A stretch of DNA of 64,000 bases, from NCBI GenBank assembly GCA_032209605.1, contig JASFXZ010000014.1:8018912-8082911 (forward strand), in the 5' to 3' direction. The translations under genes and the position numbers were made by a program. The notes beneath the pieces are model-generated. The model saw nothing but the letters and a program-made list of their open reading frames with translations. It was not told where the DNA came from and did no database searches. Below are positions 12,290-23,982 of the stretch, in pieces. The stretch comes from Mactromeris polynyma. Taxonomy: Eukaryota; Mollusca; Bivalvia; Venerida; Mactridae. The stretch's first letter is position 1; the number at the start of each line of letters is the position of its first letter.

Positions 12290-12668
12290 GCAAAATTGCT
12301 CTGGAAATCGCTATGGAAAAGATATGTAAATCGCTCTGGAAAAACATATGTAAATCGCTCTGGAAAAACATATGTAAATCGCTCAGGAAAAACATATGTA
12401 GATCGCTCTGGAAAAAACATATGTAAATCGCTCTGGAAAAAACATATGTAAATCGCTCTGGAAAAACATATGTAAATCGCTCTGGAAAAAAACATATGTA
12501 AATTGCTCTGGAAAAACATATGTAAATCCCTCTGGAAAAATATATGTAAATCGCTCTGGAAAAACATATGTAAATTGCTCAGGAAAAGCATATGTAAATC
12601 GCTCTGGAAAAAACAAATGTGAATCGCTCTGGAAAAAACATATGTTAATCACTCTGGAAAAACATATG
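12290..12668. repeat. 24-26 bp minisatellite
   Basis: About fifteen tandem copies of aaatcgctctggaaaaacat plus atgt. Length varies by one or two A residues per unit, so the frame is not kept and the overlapping open frames are not genes. It starts directly after the hairpin element. Confidence 0.95.
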
Positions 12669-14115
12669 TGACATACTTGAAGGTGATCTGGTGTATGAAG
12701 ATTACATTCCCTAGGGCCCATGATTATACCCATAACCCACGACTGCAACGTCTGAGGTGGGATATCTGAGTGAATAAAATACATGGAGATTGTAATGATT
12801 ACTTGTTACGTAGTATTCTATTTGATACACTTTGATATAGATTTGAATGATTATCTGTGATTAAGCGTAATTTACTAATGCTCAAAGGCTTAGTTTAACA
12901 GTTATCATCGATACTTGCCCTCAAATCTCCCAATTCACATGGCAATTTCTAAGAAATGGGCACAAAGAGTACTCGGCAATAAGTCAGTATTGTTATTCAC
13001 ATCGGACACTCAAATCTCCAACCTCACACTCAGCAAAATGTTAATTTTAACATCTGAATGCTGAGTGTGGAGTGATACTTTTAATTCTGGGCTATGAAGT
13101 GTACAAGTAAACCAATTGTTTGCAATACTAATCTGCATGATAGATAGATAGATAGATAGATAATTTATTGCAAATTCAGTAAGCTAAACATAGAAAATAA
13201 ACATGTAGGACTGTCACATGGCTCCTTTATTCTCCCTCCTAACTTCTGTAAATTTTTAACAATCAAATGCAATGAAACAAGAAATTATCAGTAGAACCAA
13301 TGGATGCTCCCTGAAGTACAGTAAACCCTTAATAATAAAACCACCCTTAGGACCCTAGAAAAGTGGTCTCCTTATCGAGGCGGTCCTTATATTGAGACTG
13401 AATATAGAACAGAAATTGGTGAAAATGGACTTAAAAATTGTGATTTTATTTACTATAGTATAAAACATTTGAACCCCTGTCTGAATCACTGAGTCTGTCT
13501 TTAATTACGAACTAAGTAAAAATATATTGTGGCTTAGCGAAAATTATTCAGCAGCAAGGTTTAAAGAAAATGGTATGGACATTCTTCAAAGATCTCTTGT
13601 TTGTGCTACAATAATGGGGGCGGGCTGGTAGGATGATTTTTTGTTTCATAGGACATGGATGCCCCCGACTGTGGGATTTACAAGCATTATTGATTAAAAA
13701 CCAAGTTTTTATGTAAAAAAGGGCCATAACTGCTCTAAAAAGTAATGGATTGAATTTGACCGTTATATAATTATCATGGGTTTATATGCCCAATATGAAT
13801 TGAATCAATCCATTCTTTCAAAAGCTATCGCTCAGAAACCAATTTTTCGCATGGCTGGACAGCAATAACATTTTATGCCCTTTCGGGGGGGGGGGGGGGT
13901 AAAAAGCCTGCACAGAACAACCAAATGAAATTGAGTCCTGCAAAGTTTGATGAGTGGTATAGTACAATGTATTGATTATGACTCGAAGTTATCATATAAT
14001 CAGCTAATTTTCTCTATACAACTAAATATAAAACAAATATTATCAACAAACGAGTATCCATAAAGCTATAGGAACACATGAACAACAAACACTAGAACAA
14101 TATATAACAATGGAT
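12669..14115. other. 3' flank of the coiled-coil gene; no further gene
   Basis: Contains a (taga) microsatellite at about 13141-13162, a run of 15 or more G at about 13885-13899 and a decayed copy of the MITE family at 13318-13460. A reverse-strand AATAAA occurs near 13445, but whether the minus-strand gene uses it is unclear. Confidence 0.5.
13318..13460. mobile_element. Decayed MITE-like repeat
   Basis: Shares the arrangement acagtaaacc ... aaccaccctt.ggacc ... aaa.tggtct with the element at 23241-23424. It is truncated, with no clear right end. Confidence 0.55.
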
Positions 14116-14228
14116 CTATTTGGTTTCCTGAGAGCTTTCTTCAGAAGCAGAGTTGGTGACATATTCTTTATGAGCCACATATTCATTCCATGTCACATTT
14201 CTGGATGGCTTTCTGCTTTTTCTGACAC
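14116..14228 (-). CDS. Terminal exon of the minus-strand coiled-coil gene
   Basis: After a tttttgcag acceptor the only open frame gives 36 residues and a TAG stop: a basic start (VRKSRKPSRN), then VTWNEYVAHKEYV and an acidic Ser-rich tail. The first two bases complete a Gly codon with the exon at 14836-14916. The basic patch followed by VTW recalls the short RVxF-type docking motif for protein phosphatase 1; that is speculation. Confidence 0.7.
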
Positions 14229-14270
14229 CTGCAAAAATAACAAGAGATGTTTGTAAAGCATTATGCCCCC

Positions 14271-14420
14271 TGTGACCTTGACCTTTGACCCAAAATCAAT
14301 AGGGTACCTCTGCTACCCAAGATGAATGTGACATATCAAGTTTGAGGATGATAGGTTAAGGGGTTCTTGAGTTATTGATCGGAAATGAAAAGGTTACAGA
14401 CCGACTGACATGTGTCAAAT
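14271..14420. repeat. Fragment of the 'gaccttgacctttga' repeat
   Basis: Contains gtgaccttgacctttgaccc and a following agtttgaggatgat-type stretch. Related text forms the threefold repeat at 40285-40680. It lies in the last intron of the minus-strand gene. Confidence 0.5.
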
Positions 14421-14570
14421 GAAGTTTTTCAAGTTAGAAGCAGCAAAGATGGCTGCCAGTTGGTCATCTTGAATGTGATAGAAACAAATATTTATGTCAC
14501 ACACTACAACATATCATGTTTTATTTGTGTGAAATTTCATGATGATCCTCAGAATACTGTAGAAGTTGTT

Positions 14571-14675
14571 TGACGCGGGGTCTCATGTCGGGACGCGAGG
14601 TGACATGTCGGGACGCGGGGTCACATGTCGGGACGCGGGGTCACATGTTGGGACGCGAGGTGACATGTCAGTACA
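14571..14675. repeat. 20-bp minisatellite, about five copies
   Basis: The tandem unit is gggacgcggggtcacatgtc with few changes. It is strikingly GC-rich for this window and lies in the last intron of the minus-strand gene. Confidence 0.9.
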
Positions 14676-14835
14676 ATAAGAGCGATTCCTATGCAGCCTC
14701 CACTTTGCATTGTGAAGCAAGGGTATAAAAAGGTTATGGCACGCTTCTAAACTTGGCTTCATAGTACATGTACTAACAAAAACTATGCAAATACAACAGT
14801 AGTTAGGCTACTGCATCAAAAAGAATAGTTTTTAC

Positions 14836-14916
14836 CTTTTAGTATTCCTCCATGAGTAGTTCCCCTTGAAGGATTGTTAACAATTACCTCCCCTGAATTG
14901 TCTTTCTTTTCAAGAC
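14836..14916 (-). CDS. Exon of the minus-strand coiled-coil gene
   Basis: 81 nt between a ttttatag acceptor and an AAAAG|gtaaaa donor. The frame (LEKKDNSGEVIVNN, then SRGTTHGGILK) is open only in the phase required by both neighbouring exons: two bases complete a Gly codon at the start and one base is left at the end. The segment is polar and probably unstructured. Confidence 0.7.
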
Positions 14917-15220
14917 CTATAAAAACACATGTAAACCCAGGTAGTATCAGTGTTTCTTACCCATTCATAGTTTTCAAAAATTTGTGAATCAAGTGCTTTT
15001 TTCAAGATTTTGCTTAGCCAACATACAGTTGACTACAACCCACTTGCAGAAAGGATAGGCCATGTTATATCAGTTTCAGGAAAGTAAAAATTCATAAAGT
15101 GACTCTGAATATAAGAATATAGCTGATTGCAATGAGGTCTGAGGAGATATGGCAAGTGCTTAAAAAACTTTTGTAAAGACTTAAGTGTATCATCATAATT
15201 ATGGTGCCTGCACAACAGAA

Positions 15221-15456
15221 ATGAGCGTTGCTATGGGATTTACAACCTCTTCTGTAAGTGACATCATTGCAAGAAAACGCAACATGTGATGTCACTATTT
15301 GCAAGCAAGAAACAATATTTACTCCATATGATCACTTCGTTTTCATATTGCCATATGTGGCAAATATGGCTTACTGTCAGTACATGAAGACGTCACATGT
15401 GACGTTTTCTGGAAATGACGAAAAGAAGAGGTTGGAAATCGTACAGCAACACTCAA
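15221..15456. mobile_element. MITE-like element, second copy (inverted relative to 4331)
   Basis: Reads as the reverse complement of the element at 4331-4559, with gcgttgctatgggattta at this end and agcaacactcaa at the other. It sits in an intron of the minus-strand gene. Confidence 0.75.
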
Positions 15457-15684
15457 ATGGCGATGCTATTTATTTTTTGCTTCAATTCACATAATGCTTC
15501 ATACAGATGGTTGTTCTTTAAGGTCCTTCTGGGAAATATAACCATTGCTGGATTGGAAGGTCACATGACTCACTATACTAAAATAATTTCTTCTCACTCC
15601 AAACTTAGTGACACGCTGTTAAGACCTTTAACCACATACCATTGCTTCCAGACTGGAATCACTTAGAAATAAAGGTAATCATAC

Positions 15685-15931
15685 CCACTAGATTGCTGTT
15701 GCCAGATGACAAAATGCTGTTGCTAGGTAACACACCACTGTTGCTAGGCACCAAACTGCTGTTGCCAGGTGACAAAGTGCTGATGCCAGGTGACAAACTG
15801 CTGTTGCCAGGTGACACACTGCTGTTGCTAGGTTTCAAAGTGCTATGGCCAGGTAACACACTGCTGTTACTAGGAACCAAACTGTTGTTGCTAGGGGACA
15901 CACTTTTGACAATGGAAAGCTCAAATGGCTC
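15685..15931 (-). CDS. Octapeptide-repeat exon of the minus-strand coiled-coil gene
   Basis: After a tttttag acceptor the frame starts EPFELSIVKSVSP and continues as about nine degenerate copies of an eight-residue unit of the type (L/V)xP(S/G)NSS, ending SGNSNLV before a G|gtatga donor. At DNA level this is a 24-bp tandem repeat, so the coding exon itself contains a minisatellite. The repeat is rich in Ser, Asn, Pro and Gly and is expected to be disordered. The start phase (0) and end phase (one base left) fit both neighbours. Copy number may vary between individuals. Confidence 0.75.
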
Positions 15932-16124
15932 CTAAAAAAGATTTAGAGATACGTAACAGAGAGAGATTTTGAAGACAATATCATGAAATAAAGTTCGCTT
16001 CCAAGGTCTAAAAAAGAAATACATGTATAACACAAATGTCAACCTTGGTAAGTATTAATATCTGATTTAATTGACTTTCGTCGTTAACAAGAGGACGGAG
16101 TACAGAGAAAATAGACACAATGAG

Positions 16125-16322
16125 GCCATCCTTAAAGAATCGTTTGTTTGCAGTTATGTGACCTGGAAATTTAACAGTGGGTAGGTAGTCAGGTTTTTTT
16201 TAATTCTTTCAATTTTAGTACTGTAATGGCTAAAATAAAGTCATGTTTCATCTAACCTGAACAAATAAATTGAGTCATGAGTTGGTTGCATAACTGCAAA
16301 CAAACAATTATTTAAGGATGGC
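16125..16322. mobile_element. MITE-like hairpin element in an intron
   Basis: Arms 16125-16158 (gccatccttaaagaatcg onward) and 16289-16322 are near-perfect inverted repeats of about 34 bp around a 130-bp centre. It has no coding capacity and lies between the exons at 15685-15931 and 16775-16902. Confidence 0.8.
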
Positions 16323-16774
16323 ATGAAGAACGATGAAGTAAGGTTTAAAAGAAAAATATATTTGTTTCCGGTTTCCCAACCTACCCTATTTTTTGCCCCG
16401 ACCGAAGAACATTTTTTTGCGTGTTAACTTTTTTTTCTTAGTTATTAGACACTTTACGAGTATTCCAGATATAGAGCTTTATATTCACCTTGATTAAACA
16501 TTTTCCATGCTAAAAAGGAAAGGGGATTTGTCTTGTAACATAAATTCATTTAAATCTTTGTTTAATTTGCTTCATTTGAAAATAAAAAATGTACAAAAAC
16601 AATTCCGACTTCCTACCTTATTTTTTTGGAGCATGAAACCTGATACAAACATATTTTTTATTTGGCCTAAACAACACGCTCTAAAAAGGTACAGACTGTC
16701 TCCAGCAGTTGGCTTTTAGACACACACTCATTTTTTTAAGTTATATCTAAAGTTTTTACACTGATTTTAAATAC

Positions 16775-16902
16775 CTTAGCTGCTGTTGATGTTCTTGAAG
16801 GCTTCATCTTAGCAACAATGTCTCGATATTTCTGCAAAACGTCTGCACTTCCCCTTGGCTTGAATGATGACTTCTCCAGGACTGAACCTGTTGTCTTTGA
16901 AA
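16775..16902 (-). CDS. Exon of the minus-strand coiled-coil gene
   Basis: 128 nt between a tatattccag acceptor and a GCTAAG|gtattt donor. It encodes SKTTGSVLEKSSFKPRGS, then ADVLQKYRDIVAKMKPSR and ending TAAK, a short amphipathic helix followed by a basic Ser/Thr-rich stretch. The first two bases (TT) complete a Val codon with the last base (G) of the large exon. Confidence 0.7.
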
Positions 16903-17000
16903 CTGGAATATATATTCCATATTCATACCAGACAAATACAGATTCAATTAGGATATTGATATTAGGCATAAATAGGTTTTTTTCCAGTTTACATTTGTAT

Positions 17001-17256
17001 TATCACGTTAACTACTTAAATAACTAGATAATTATGTAGTTAACTAGATATTTATCGCGTTAACTACTTAACACTTATCTAAAATAGATTGTCTGTACTG
17101 GGTTTAAGTGGGTAAGTGGTGGCAGTTGTGGGCACTATCAGACCATTTTTCGTGTTAAGACATTTATCTGGTATGCAAATTTATCACTTTACTTATCTAG
17201 TTAACCACATAATTATCTAGTTAATTAAGTAGTTATCTAGTTTCTTTAACGTGATA
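17001..17256. mobile_element. MITE-like element with long inverted ends
   Basis: Begins tatcacgttaactacttaa and ends ctttaacgtgata. The internal parts taactagataattat and atctagttaaccacataatt repeat in mirrored order, so most of the element can fold on itself. It lies in the intron before the large exon. Confidence 0.75.
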
Positions 17257-17364
17257 ACCAGATAATTATCTAAATAATTATTTAGTTAACTGGTGGCAGA
17301 AATATGCCACCATACATTTGAGTTAGCAGTAAAAAGATTCCCAATTCAAACACCTGTGACTTAC

Positions 17365-19243
17365 CAGAATGTGTTTGTCCATGCGCTACTTGTGAAATCA
17401 GGGATGCTCTCTCATCAGTACATTCATTTGGTTTTCTAGATGCTTCCCAAGTATCTTTAGTCACTCTTTCAGAATCATTGTCAGTTTCTGCATGGAGATC
17501 ATCAGTTTGTTCTAAACTAGAGTTGGTATTTGTTGGACAACAATAGGTGGTACTACTTGGAGTATGTTGCCCTTCTGAAAATCTCAAGGGTGCAATCGAT
17601 GAAGTTGTAGATACAGATGTTGGTCCAACAGTTGCTTCACCTGGCATACTATGCACTGACAAAGTCTCTGACTGACATATAGGAGCGGTGGAGTCACCAG
17701 GCAAGAGAGGCATTGTAGATGTGTCTGTTATAGGTAAGACTTCAGCCAAACCTGAAGATACAGTCACTGTAGTTGCCTTAGCTGGTTGAGATGTTATCGC
17801 AAGTGCCGATTGTTTTCCGAAACAACTTGGAGAGATGTTCTGATCTTTTACTTTATCAGCTGACTGGGCTGACCTATTTGGTACTATATATTTCTCTAAT
17901 TGGTCATTAATTGGTTCCCAAACATTTCCTACTTTTCCTGCTTCAGACTTATCATCAAGTTTTGCTGGAGATGCTGTTTCTTCAGGAACAAAAAGTGTTT
18001 CTTTATATAAGGCATGAACATGATGATGGTTGTGTTTGTTATAAAAACTCTTTTTTCCATCGTTTACTACAGCCGAATCATCAACATTACTTTTCTTTTT
18101 GATTTGTTCTGCCTGAGCATTTTCACAGACATTGGCAGGTTTCTGAAACATTGAACTAAACTGCTTGGCTTTCTTGTTACTGCTCAAATTTGTTGAAAGT
18201 TTTGTTTTATTCAATTTCGGTTGTTTTACTTGAAATTCATTCTCTTCATCATAATGGGCGGATGTTTCAAACATTGATTTTGTCATATTGAAGCTACTGA
18301 AATGTTCATCCACACTGTCCTTAGAAAGCTTGTGTTTTCTTGATTTTGGTTTGAACACTTTAAAAGGTTCATCTCTGACTTGCCCATAACTATCCATCTT
18401 CTGTTCCATTCTGTTATCTATTTCATATCGATTTCTGGCATTAATATTTTCTGGGTGGCTGTCAGAATAGACTCCTGCACTATTGCGATCCATAGCAGCC
18501 CCACGAAATGAATGATTGGTGTCACGCAATTCATTTGTTTTGTCTTGTGAAAGCTCAATACTAAATTCCTCAGGGTCTACAGCAACTTTCCCGACAATAT
18601 TTTTCACATCGATATTTGGAACTTTCAACCCTATATTTTTGGCTTCAACAAAATATGTACTTGACAAATCCTCCAATGTTGCAGTATCACCGGAAGCAGT
18701 GTTTTGTGGAAAGTTCTTATGATAAACAATTCCATCACTAATTTCATCTCCATCTTTTTCCCACTTGTTAGGACTTGCGTCATCCTCACTATCAGAAATT
18801 ACAATTGTAACACCTCTAATGACATCTTTACTTATCTCTTCAGCATCAGATCTTGCAACAGAACTGAAGCTCTGTGAAAAATTTCTCCCTGCAATTTCCA
18901 TACCAACATCAATTTTATCTGCCATATTTTGTGAAACGTGATCATAACTCACATTTCCATGGAGCATTTCTTCATTTTCTACTTGCCAGAAACCATTATC
19001 GACAGCTATTACTTTGTCAGATTGCATATCTTTGACATTATTTTCAAGGACAACTGTTGTTTCAATTGTGCTGTCAGTCTGGATACCTTGTTGTGCTGTT
19101 TCTATGTCAACCTGAGACCCTACATCGTTGTGAGACTTTGTGTTTAGTGCACTGTCTGTATCAGTCTGACATTCTTCGCTACAAAATGCTGGATCTATTG
19201 TCTGTGTAACCCTTGTTTCCATAGCAACCTGAGCTTGAAGTTC
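17365..19243 (-). CDS. Large 626-codon exon of the minus-strand coiled-coil gene
   Basis: A single open frame of 1879 nt runs from a ctgttag acceptor (ELQAQVAMETRVTQ...) to a TTCTG|gtaagt donor. The internal ATG at 19222 is not a start, because the frame continues in phase from the upstream coiled-coil exons. The segment is polar, low in hydrophobic residues and rich in Ser, Asp, Glu, Lys and Asn, with scattered Cys/Gln-Thr-Asp motifs (CQTDTD, VGSQVD, GIQTDS) near its start. I see no catalytic or globular domain, so it is probably a long disordered region. The architecture of a coiled-coil N-half followed by one very long low-complexity exon resembles CCDC73-type proteins, but this is only a layout similarity and the family is not established. 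Confidence 0.85.
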
Positions 19244-19516
19244 CTAACAGAATATAATATATACATGTATAAGTACAAGCTAACTTGCTTCTATGACTTG
19301 TAACGAGAACCTCTATAAATGATAGTGAAGCAAGACAAAAAGGCAAAACAAATTAATTCAGAATATCAAGATAATTGAGTTTCTTTTTAACAATTATTCT
19401 GATGATTTATGCTGTATCAGTTATTTATTATTTTGCGTCATAGTGGAACCAAATTATCACTTGTGGTGATGAACAGTTTAAGAAAGGTACTGGAAGGTGG
19501 TGATAGGGCATAAATG

Positions 19517-21170
19517 GGGGAAGAGAAGGTGAAAGGAAGGTGAAAGGAAGGTGAAAGGAATGGGGGAAGAAAATGTGAAAGGAATGTGAGAAGAAAAGGT
19601 GAAAGGAATGGGGGAAGAAAAGGTGAAAGGAAGGTGAAAGGAATGTGAGAAGAGAAGGTGAAAGGAAGGTGAAAGGAATAGGGGAAGAGAAGGTGAAAGG
19701 TGAAAGGAATGTGAGAAGAGAAGGTGAAAGGAATGGGGGAAGAGAAGGTGAAAGGAAGGTGAAAGGAATGGGGGAAGAGAAGGTGAAAGGAATGTGAGAA
19801 GAGAAGGTGAAAGGAATGTGAGAAGAGAAGGTGAAAGGAAGGTGAGAAGAGAAGGTGAAAGGAAGGTGAAAGGAATGGGGGAAGAGAAGGTGAAAGGAAT
19901 GTGAGAAGAGAAGGTGAAAGGAATGTGAGAAGAGGAGGTGAAAGGAATGTGAGAAGAGAAGGTGAAAGGAAGGTGAAAGGAATGGGGGAAGAGAAGGTGA
20001 AAGGAGTGTGAGAAGAGAAGGTGAAAGGAAGGTGAAAGGAATGGGGGAAGAGAAGGTGAAAGGAATGTGAGAAGAGAAGGTGAAAGGAATGTGAGAAGAG
20101 AAGGTGAAAGGAAGGTGAAAGGAATGGGGGAAGAGAAGGTGAAAGGAATGTGAGAAGAGAAGGTGAAAGGAAGGTGAAAGGAATGGGGGAAGAGAAGGTG
20201 AAAGGAAGGTGAAAGGAATGGGGGAAGAGAAGGTGAAAGGAATGTGAGAAGAGAAGGTGAAAGGAATGTGAGAAGAGAAGGTGAAAGGAATGTGAGAAGA
20301 GAAGGTGAAAGGAATGTGAGAAGAGAAGGTGAAAGGAAGGTGAAAGGAAGGTGAAAGGAATGGGGGAAGAGAAGGTGAAAGGAATGTGAGAAGAGAAGGT
20401 GAAAGGAATGTGAGAAGAGAAGGTGAAAGGAATGTGAGAAGAGAAGGTGAAAGGAAGGTGAGAAGAGAAGGTGAAAGGAAGGTGAAAGGAATGGGGGAAG
20501 AGAAGGTGAAAGGAATGTGAGAAGAGAAGGTGAAAGGAATGTGAGAAGAGGAGGTGAAAGGAATGTGAGAAGAGAAGGTGAAAGGAAGGTGAAAGGAAGG
20601 TGAAAGGAATGGGGGAAGAGAAGGTGAAAGGAATGTGAGAAGAGAAGGTGAAAGGAAGGTGAAAGGAATGGGGGAAGAGAAGGTGAAAGGAATGTGAGAA
20701 GAGAAGGTGAAAGGAATGTGAGAAGAGAAGGTGAAAGGAATGTGAGAAGAGAAGGTGAAAGGAATGGGGGAAGAGAAGGTGAAAGGAATGTGAGAAGAGA
20801 AGGTGAAAGGAAGGTGAAAGGAATGGGGGAAGAGAAGGTGAAAGGAAGGTGAAAGGAATGGGGGAAGAGAAGGTGAAAGGAATGTGAGAAGAGAAGGTGA
20901 AAGGAATGTGAGAAGAGAAGGTGAAAGGAATGTGAGAAGAGAAGGTGAAAGGAATGTGAGAAGAGAAGGTGAAAGGAAGGTGAAAGGAAGGTGAAAGGAA
21001 TGGGGGAAGAGAAGGTGAAAGGAATGTGAGAAGAGAAGGTGAAAGGAATGTGAGAAGAGAAGGTGAAAGGAAGGTGAAAGGAAGGTGAAAGGAATGGGGG
21101 AAGAGAAGGTGAAAGGAATGTGAGAAGAGAAGGTGAAAGGAAGGTGAAAGGAATGGGGGAAGAGAAGGTG
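19517..21170. repeat. Intronic GA-rich minisatellite, 1.65 kb
   Basis: The array is built from two alternating words, gtgaaaggaag (11 bp) and gtgaaaggaatggg.gaagagaag (about 22-24 bp), in irregular order. It fills most of the intron between the exons at 17365-19243 and 21519-21623. In the gene's RNA it would read as a long pyrimidine-rich tract. The 590- and 650-codon open frames of Phe/Ser/Pro/Leu on the minus strand are artefacts of the array. Confidence 0.95.
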
Positions 21171-21518
21171 AAGAGAAGAGGGATAAAGGTAGCAGAGAAG
21201 GTGGAGAAAGGTTTAACATAAACAGAGATAATGTGGAGAGAGGATAAAAGTTCGAGGGAGAGCTGAAAAGATGCTAAGGAGAGAATGTGCGGATAGTTGG
21301 GAGATTCGATATTGCATAAAGAGAAGGGGAAGAGAATGTAGAGGAAGAGGGGGAAGATGAGATAGGGGGAAAGTAGGATTGAGACAGAGGAAGAGGAGAG
21401 AATGGGGAGATGTGATATAAGGGAATGAGGCTCAGAAAAGGGAAGCAAAGTGACAGAGACAAAGGAAGTACAGAGATAATAGATGGAAAAATAAACATTC
21501 AGTGAAGTTGATGTTCAC

Positions 21519-21623
21519 CTTGCATTGAGTTTCTGGAGAAATTTGTGTCCCACAATTCATCATTTCCAGCATTTTTAAATCAGTCTGACTTTCCACATTT
21601 AGCTTTACAACATCTAAGATGGC
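21519..21623 (-). CDS. Exon of the minus-strand coiled-coil gene
   Basis: 105 nt in phase 0 on both sides, from a catttcag acceptor to a TGCAAG|gtgaac donor. It encodes AILDVVKLNVESQTDLKMLE and ends GTQISPETQCK. Heptad-like spacing of hydrophobic residues continues the coiled coil of the upstream exons, and the ESQTD and GTQI motifs echo those at the start of the large exon. Confidence 0.8.
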
Positions 21624-21991
21624 CTGAAATGTAAAATGTACTCATTATGTAAGTACAGCATATTAGACAATTAATCTGCCACTGAATGAATTTATATTCA
21701 CTAATGAATTACTTGATACAAACAAAATCATGTCCATGCATTTGCCATATGTCTGAAACCAACAGGCTTGCCCTATGAGGGCTTAAATATGCTTACAAGG
21801 GTAGTATTTGAATTACTTTTCAATTAATGCATTATCTTCCGTCAAATATTCATGGAGATAATTGCCTCTTAAGGGTTTCACACCCACAATCATGGTTTGC
21901 TGTCATGATCTGTATGGAATGATTTAACCCAGGCCCAGTTTCACAAAACCTTTTGTTACATTTTGATACCCTTTACTATAATTCATAATAC

Positions 21992-22132
21992 CTGGGTGTC
22001 AAATAACTTCTCTTCCAGTTCCAGAGTGAATGTATTGGACTTTTCTAACATCTTCTCAGCAACTTTATTCTGTTCTTTTGATTCATCTAACTGTTTATTA
22101 ACATCAGTGATGTCAGCTGTCAGTTTCACTTT
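21992..22132 (-). CDS. Coiled-coil exon of the minus-strand gene
   Basis: 141 nt, 47 codons, phase 0 on both sides (ttttacag acceptor, ACCCAG|gtatta donor). The product KVKLTADITDVNKQLDESKE and on to LELEEKLFDTQ shows clear heptads of Leu, Val and Ile with Lys/Glu between, so a coiled coil. Confidence 0.8.
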
Positions 22133-22187
22133 CTGTAAAAGATTTGTTTCATGATCAGTTCTATGTATTACAATGGGTACAACATAA

Positions 22188-22219
22188 ATCGTTCGTTCGT
22201 TCGTTTGTTTGTTTGTTTT
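22188..22219. repeat. (GTTC)n/(GTTT)n microsatellite
   Basis: Tandem cgttcgttcgttcgtt followed by tgtttgtttgttt within the intron upstream of the exon at 21992-22132. Confidence 0.9.
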
Positions 22220-22955
22220 AGGGAGACCAAAATATAATTGTATCGAGAAAATATCAGCTAAATGATTTTCATGAGTGGCGTAGCCATTTCATTTTCTGGA
22301 TTTTACAGCAGATCTATGTTGGAAAAAAATCAGTGAAAAGGGTATTTGCATGGATATATTGAACACCATCTATTAATGATACAAAACACTCAATGACATG
22401 GCTGTTCCTTTAGAGGTGACTAGAAAAGCAATTGGTTCATACAGAACTTCTTGAAAACAATTCAAGTACTTTTCAAGAACTTTTCAAGGACTTTTCCCCG
22501 TTTTCAAGGATGAAAAATGTTGATATTTTTGGTATGGAGAAGAAGGGATACAGTGTATTTTTTAAGTTTATGCCACCAAGATGACCATCACTGCAGCACG
22601 GTTAAAATTACTCAGCGAGATGAATTACTTTAATAGGGCATATAACCCGTTGACTACCATACCATACTGTATAACCATACTATCCTCTACTCAGCGGTGG
22701 GCCCTGTCGAAAATAGCTCTGCCATTTTTGACAATTTATCATCATTGTTGGTATGTTTGTTATTTTTATTAAAGGACAATTTACCAAATTTTATTCGTTT
22801 GTTTTCAAAATTCAAGTAGTTTTCAAGGAATTTTTGGCTGTTACATATTCAAGTAGTTTTCAAGGAGTAGGCATCAAATTCATGGACTTTTTAAGACTGC
22901 AAACCCTGAAAAGCCATGTTAAAAATACAGCTTTATTTATACAAAAGACATTCAC

Positions 22956-23171
22956 CTCATCTGTCCAAGCTTCTTTCTCCTGTTTACAGTCCTCTTCAAA
23001 CTTTTCAGCTTTCTCTCTGATCTCTTCCAATTCAGCTTCAGATGCTTCCAGTTTTTCTTGTACAAGTTTTTTCAAGTCTACTTCAGATAATTGTTCATCT
23101 CTGAACTGTGCAGCATTGTGAAGATGTACGTTCAGCAATCTGTGAGCTTCATCAAGTCCTTTCAAACCATC
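22956..23171 (-). CDS. Coiled-coil exon of the minus-strand gene
   Basis: 216 nt, 72 codons, phase 0 on both sides, between a tttttag acceptor and a GATGAG|gtgaat donor. It encodes DGLKGLDEAHRLLNVHLHNA, then an acidic helical stretch (VDLKKLVQEKLEASEAELEE) ending EAWTDE. This is the most strongly predicted coiled coil of the gene. A TTG inside the exon has no special role as a start, because the frame continues upstream. Confidence 0.85.
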
Positions 23172-23240
23172 CTAAAAAGGCGGATGGTTTTATTGTTTTT
23201 ATAAAAGTTTTGCTAAGTAATACTTTTGAGAAATAGATAT

Positions 23241-23424
23241 ACAGTGAAATCTCAATAATGCAACCACCCTTGGGACCTTTGAAAACTGGTCTTATTATTG
23301 TGACAGCCTTAATATTGAGGGTTGAATAAAGAACAAAATAGTGAAAAAATACTTGAAAATTGTGTTCCTAACTATTAGGTGATCAGATTATTAAGGTGGT
23401 TTTAAAGTGAGGTTTTAATGTACT
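23241..23424. mobile_element. MITE-like element with short inverted ends
   Basis: Starts tacagtgaaatctcaataatg and ends gtgaggttttaatgtact, which are imperfect inverted repeats. The inside carries ctggtcttattattgtgac and cttaatattgagggttgaat, also seen around 12.1 and 13.3 kb. It is an intronic copy. Confidence 0.7.
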
Positions 23425-23982
23425 CTAAAATACTGCATTACAACTTTTCATGAAAGTTCCTTGGAACTATGAACACAAGTCTGATACAGGCATTTCCAAT
23501 GGTAGCACAAACTTGGCGGGTAGATCAGTACAGAAAATATCTGTATTGGGCTTGGGTATTTGTGGTTAAGGGATCTTTATCATGAAATCCGAAAGTTTGT
23601 GAAATCTAGATGTTCATTTATGTCCACTTAAATGATATTGTATTTAAACAGAACTGAAAAATGTTGAACTCCAAAATATATCAGAAAACTTTTGAGAATG
23701 CAAGAACTTAATTCTCATTCCCTTTTATAGTTGTAATCAACAGGCCCCGTGTTCATAAAAAAACAATTTTTAGGATCAGGATCAAGATCAAATATACTTT
23801 CTTGTGAACTTTAAATTTTTTTGAATGCAAAACTAAATATTTTTATATAATGTGATAGATATGTCAACGTTTTGCAAAACTTTTAAGACATTAAAGTTAG
23901 GTTTCAATATGTTTATTTAGACAAGGCTTATGATTGATAAGTTAATAAAGTCATGTTTTGAGGAACACGAAAAATCTGTCAG

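Noticed and set aside
19438..21448. 593- and 656-codon minus-strand frames rich in Phe, Ser, Pro and Leu
   Set aside because: They lie entirely in the GA-rich intronic minisatellite, overlap each other in different frames and lack protein-like composition.
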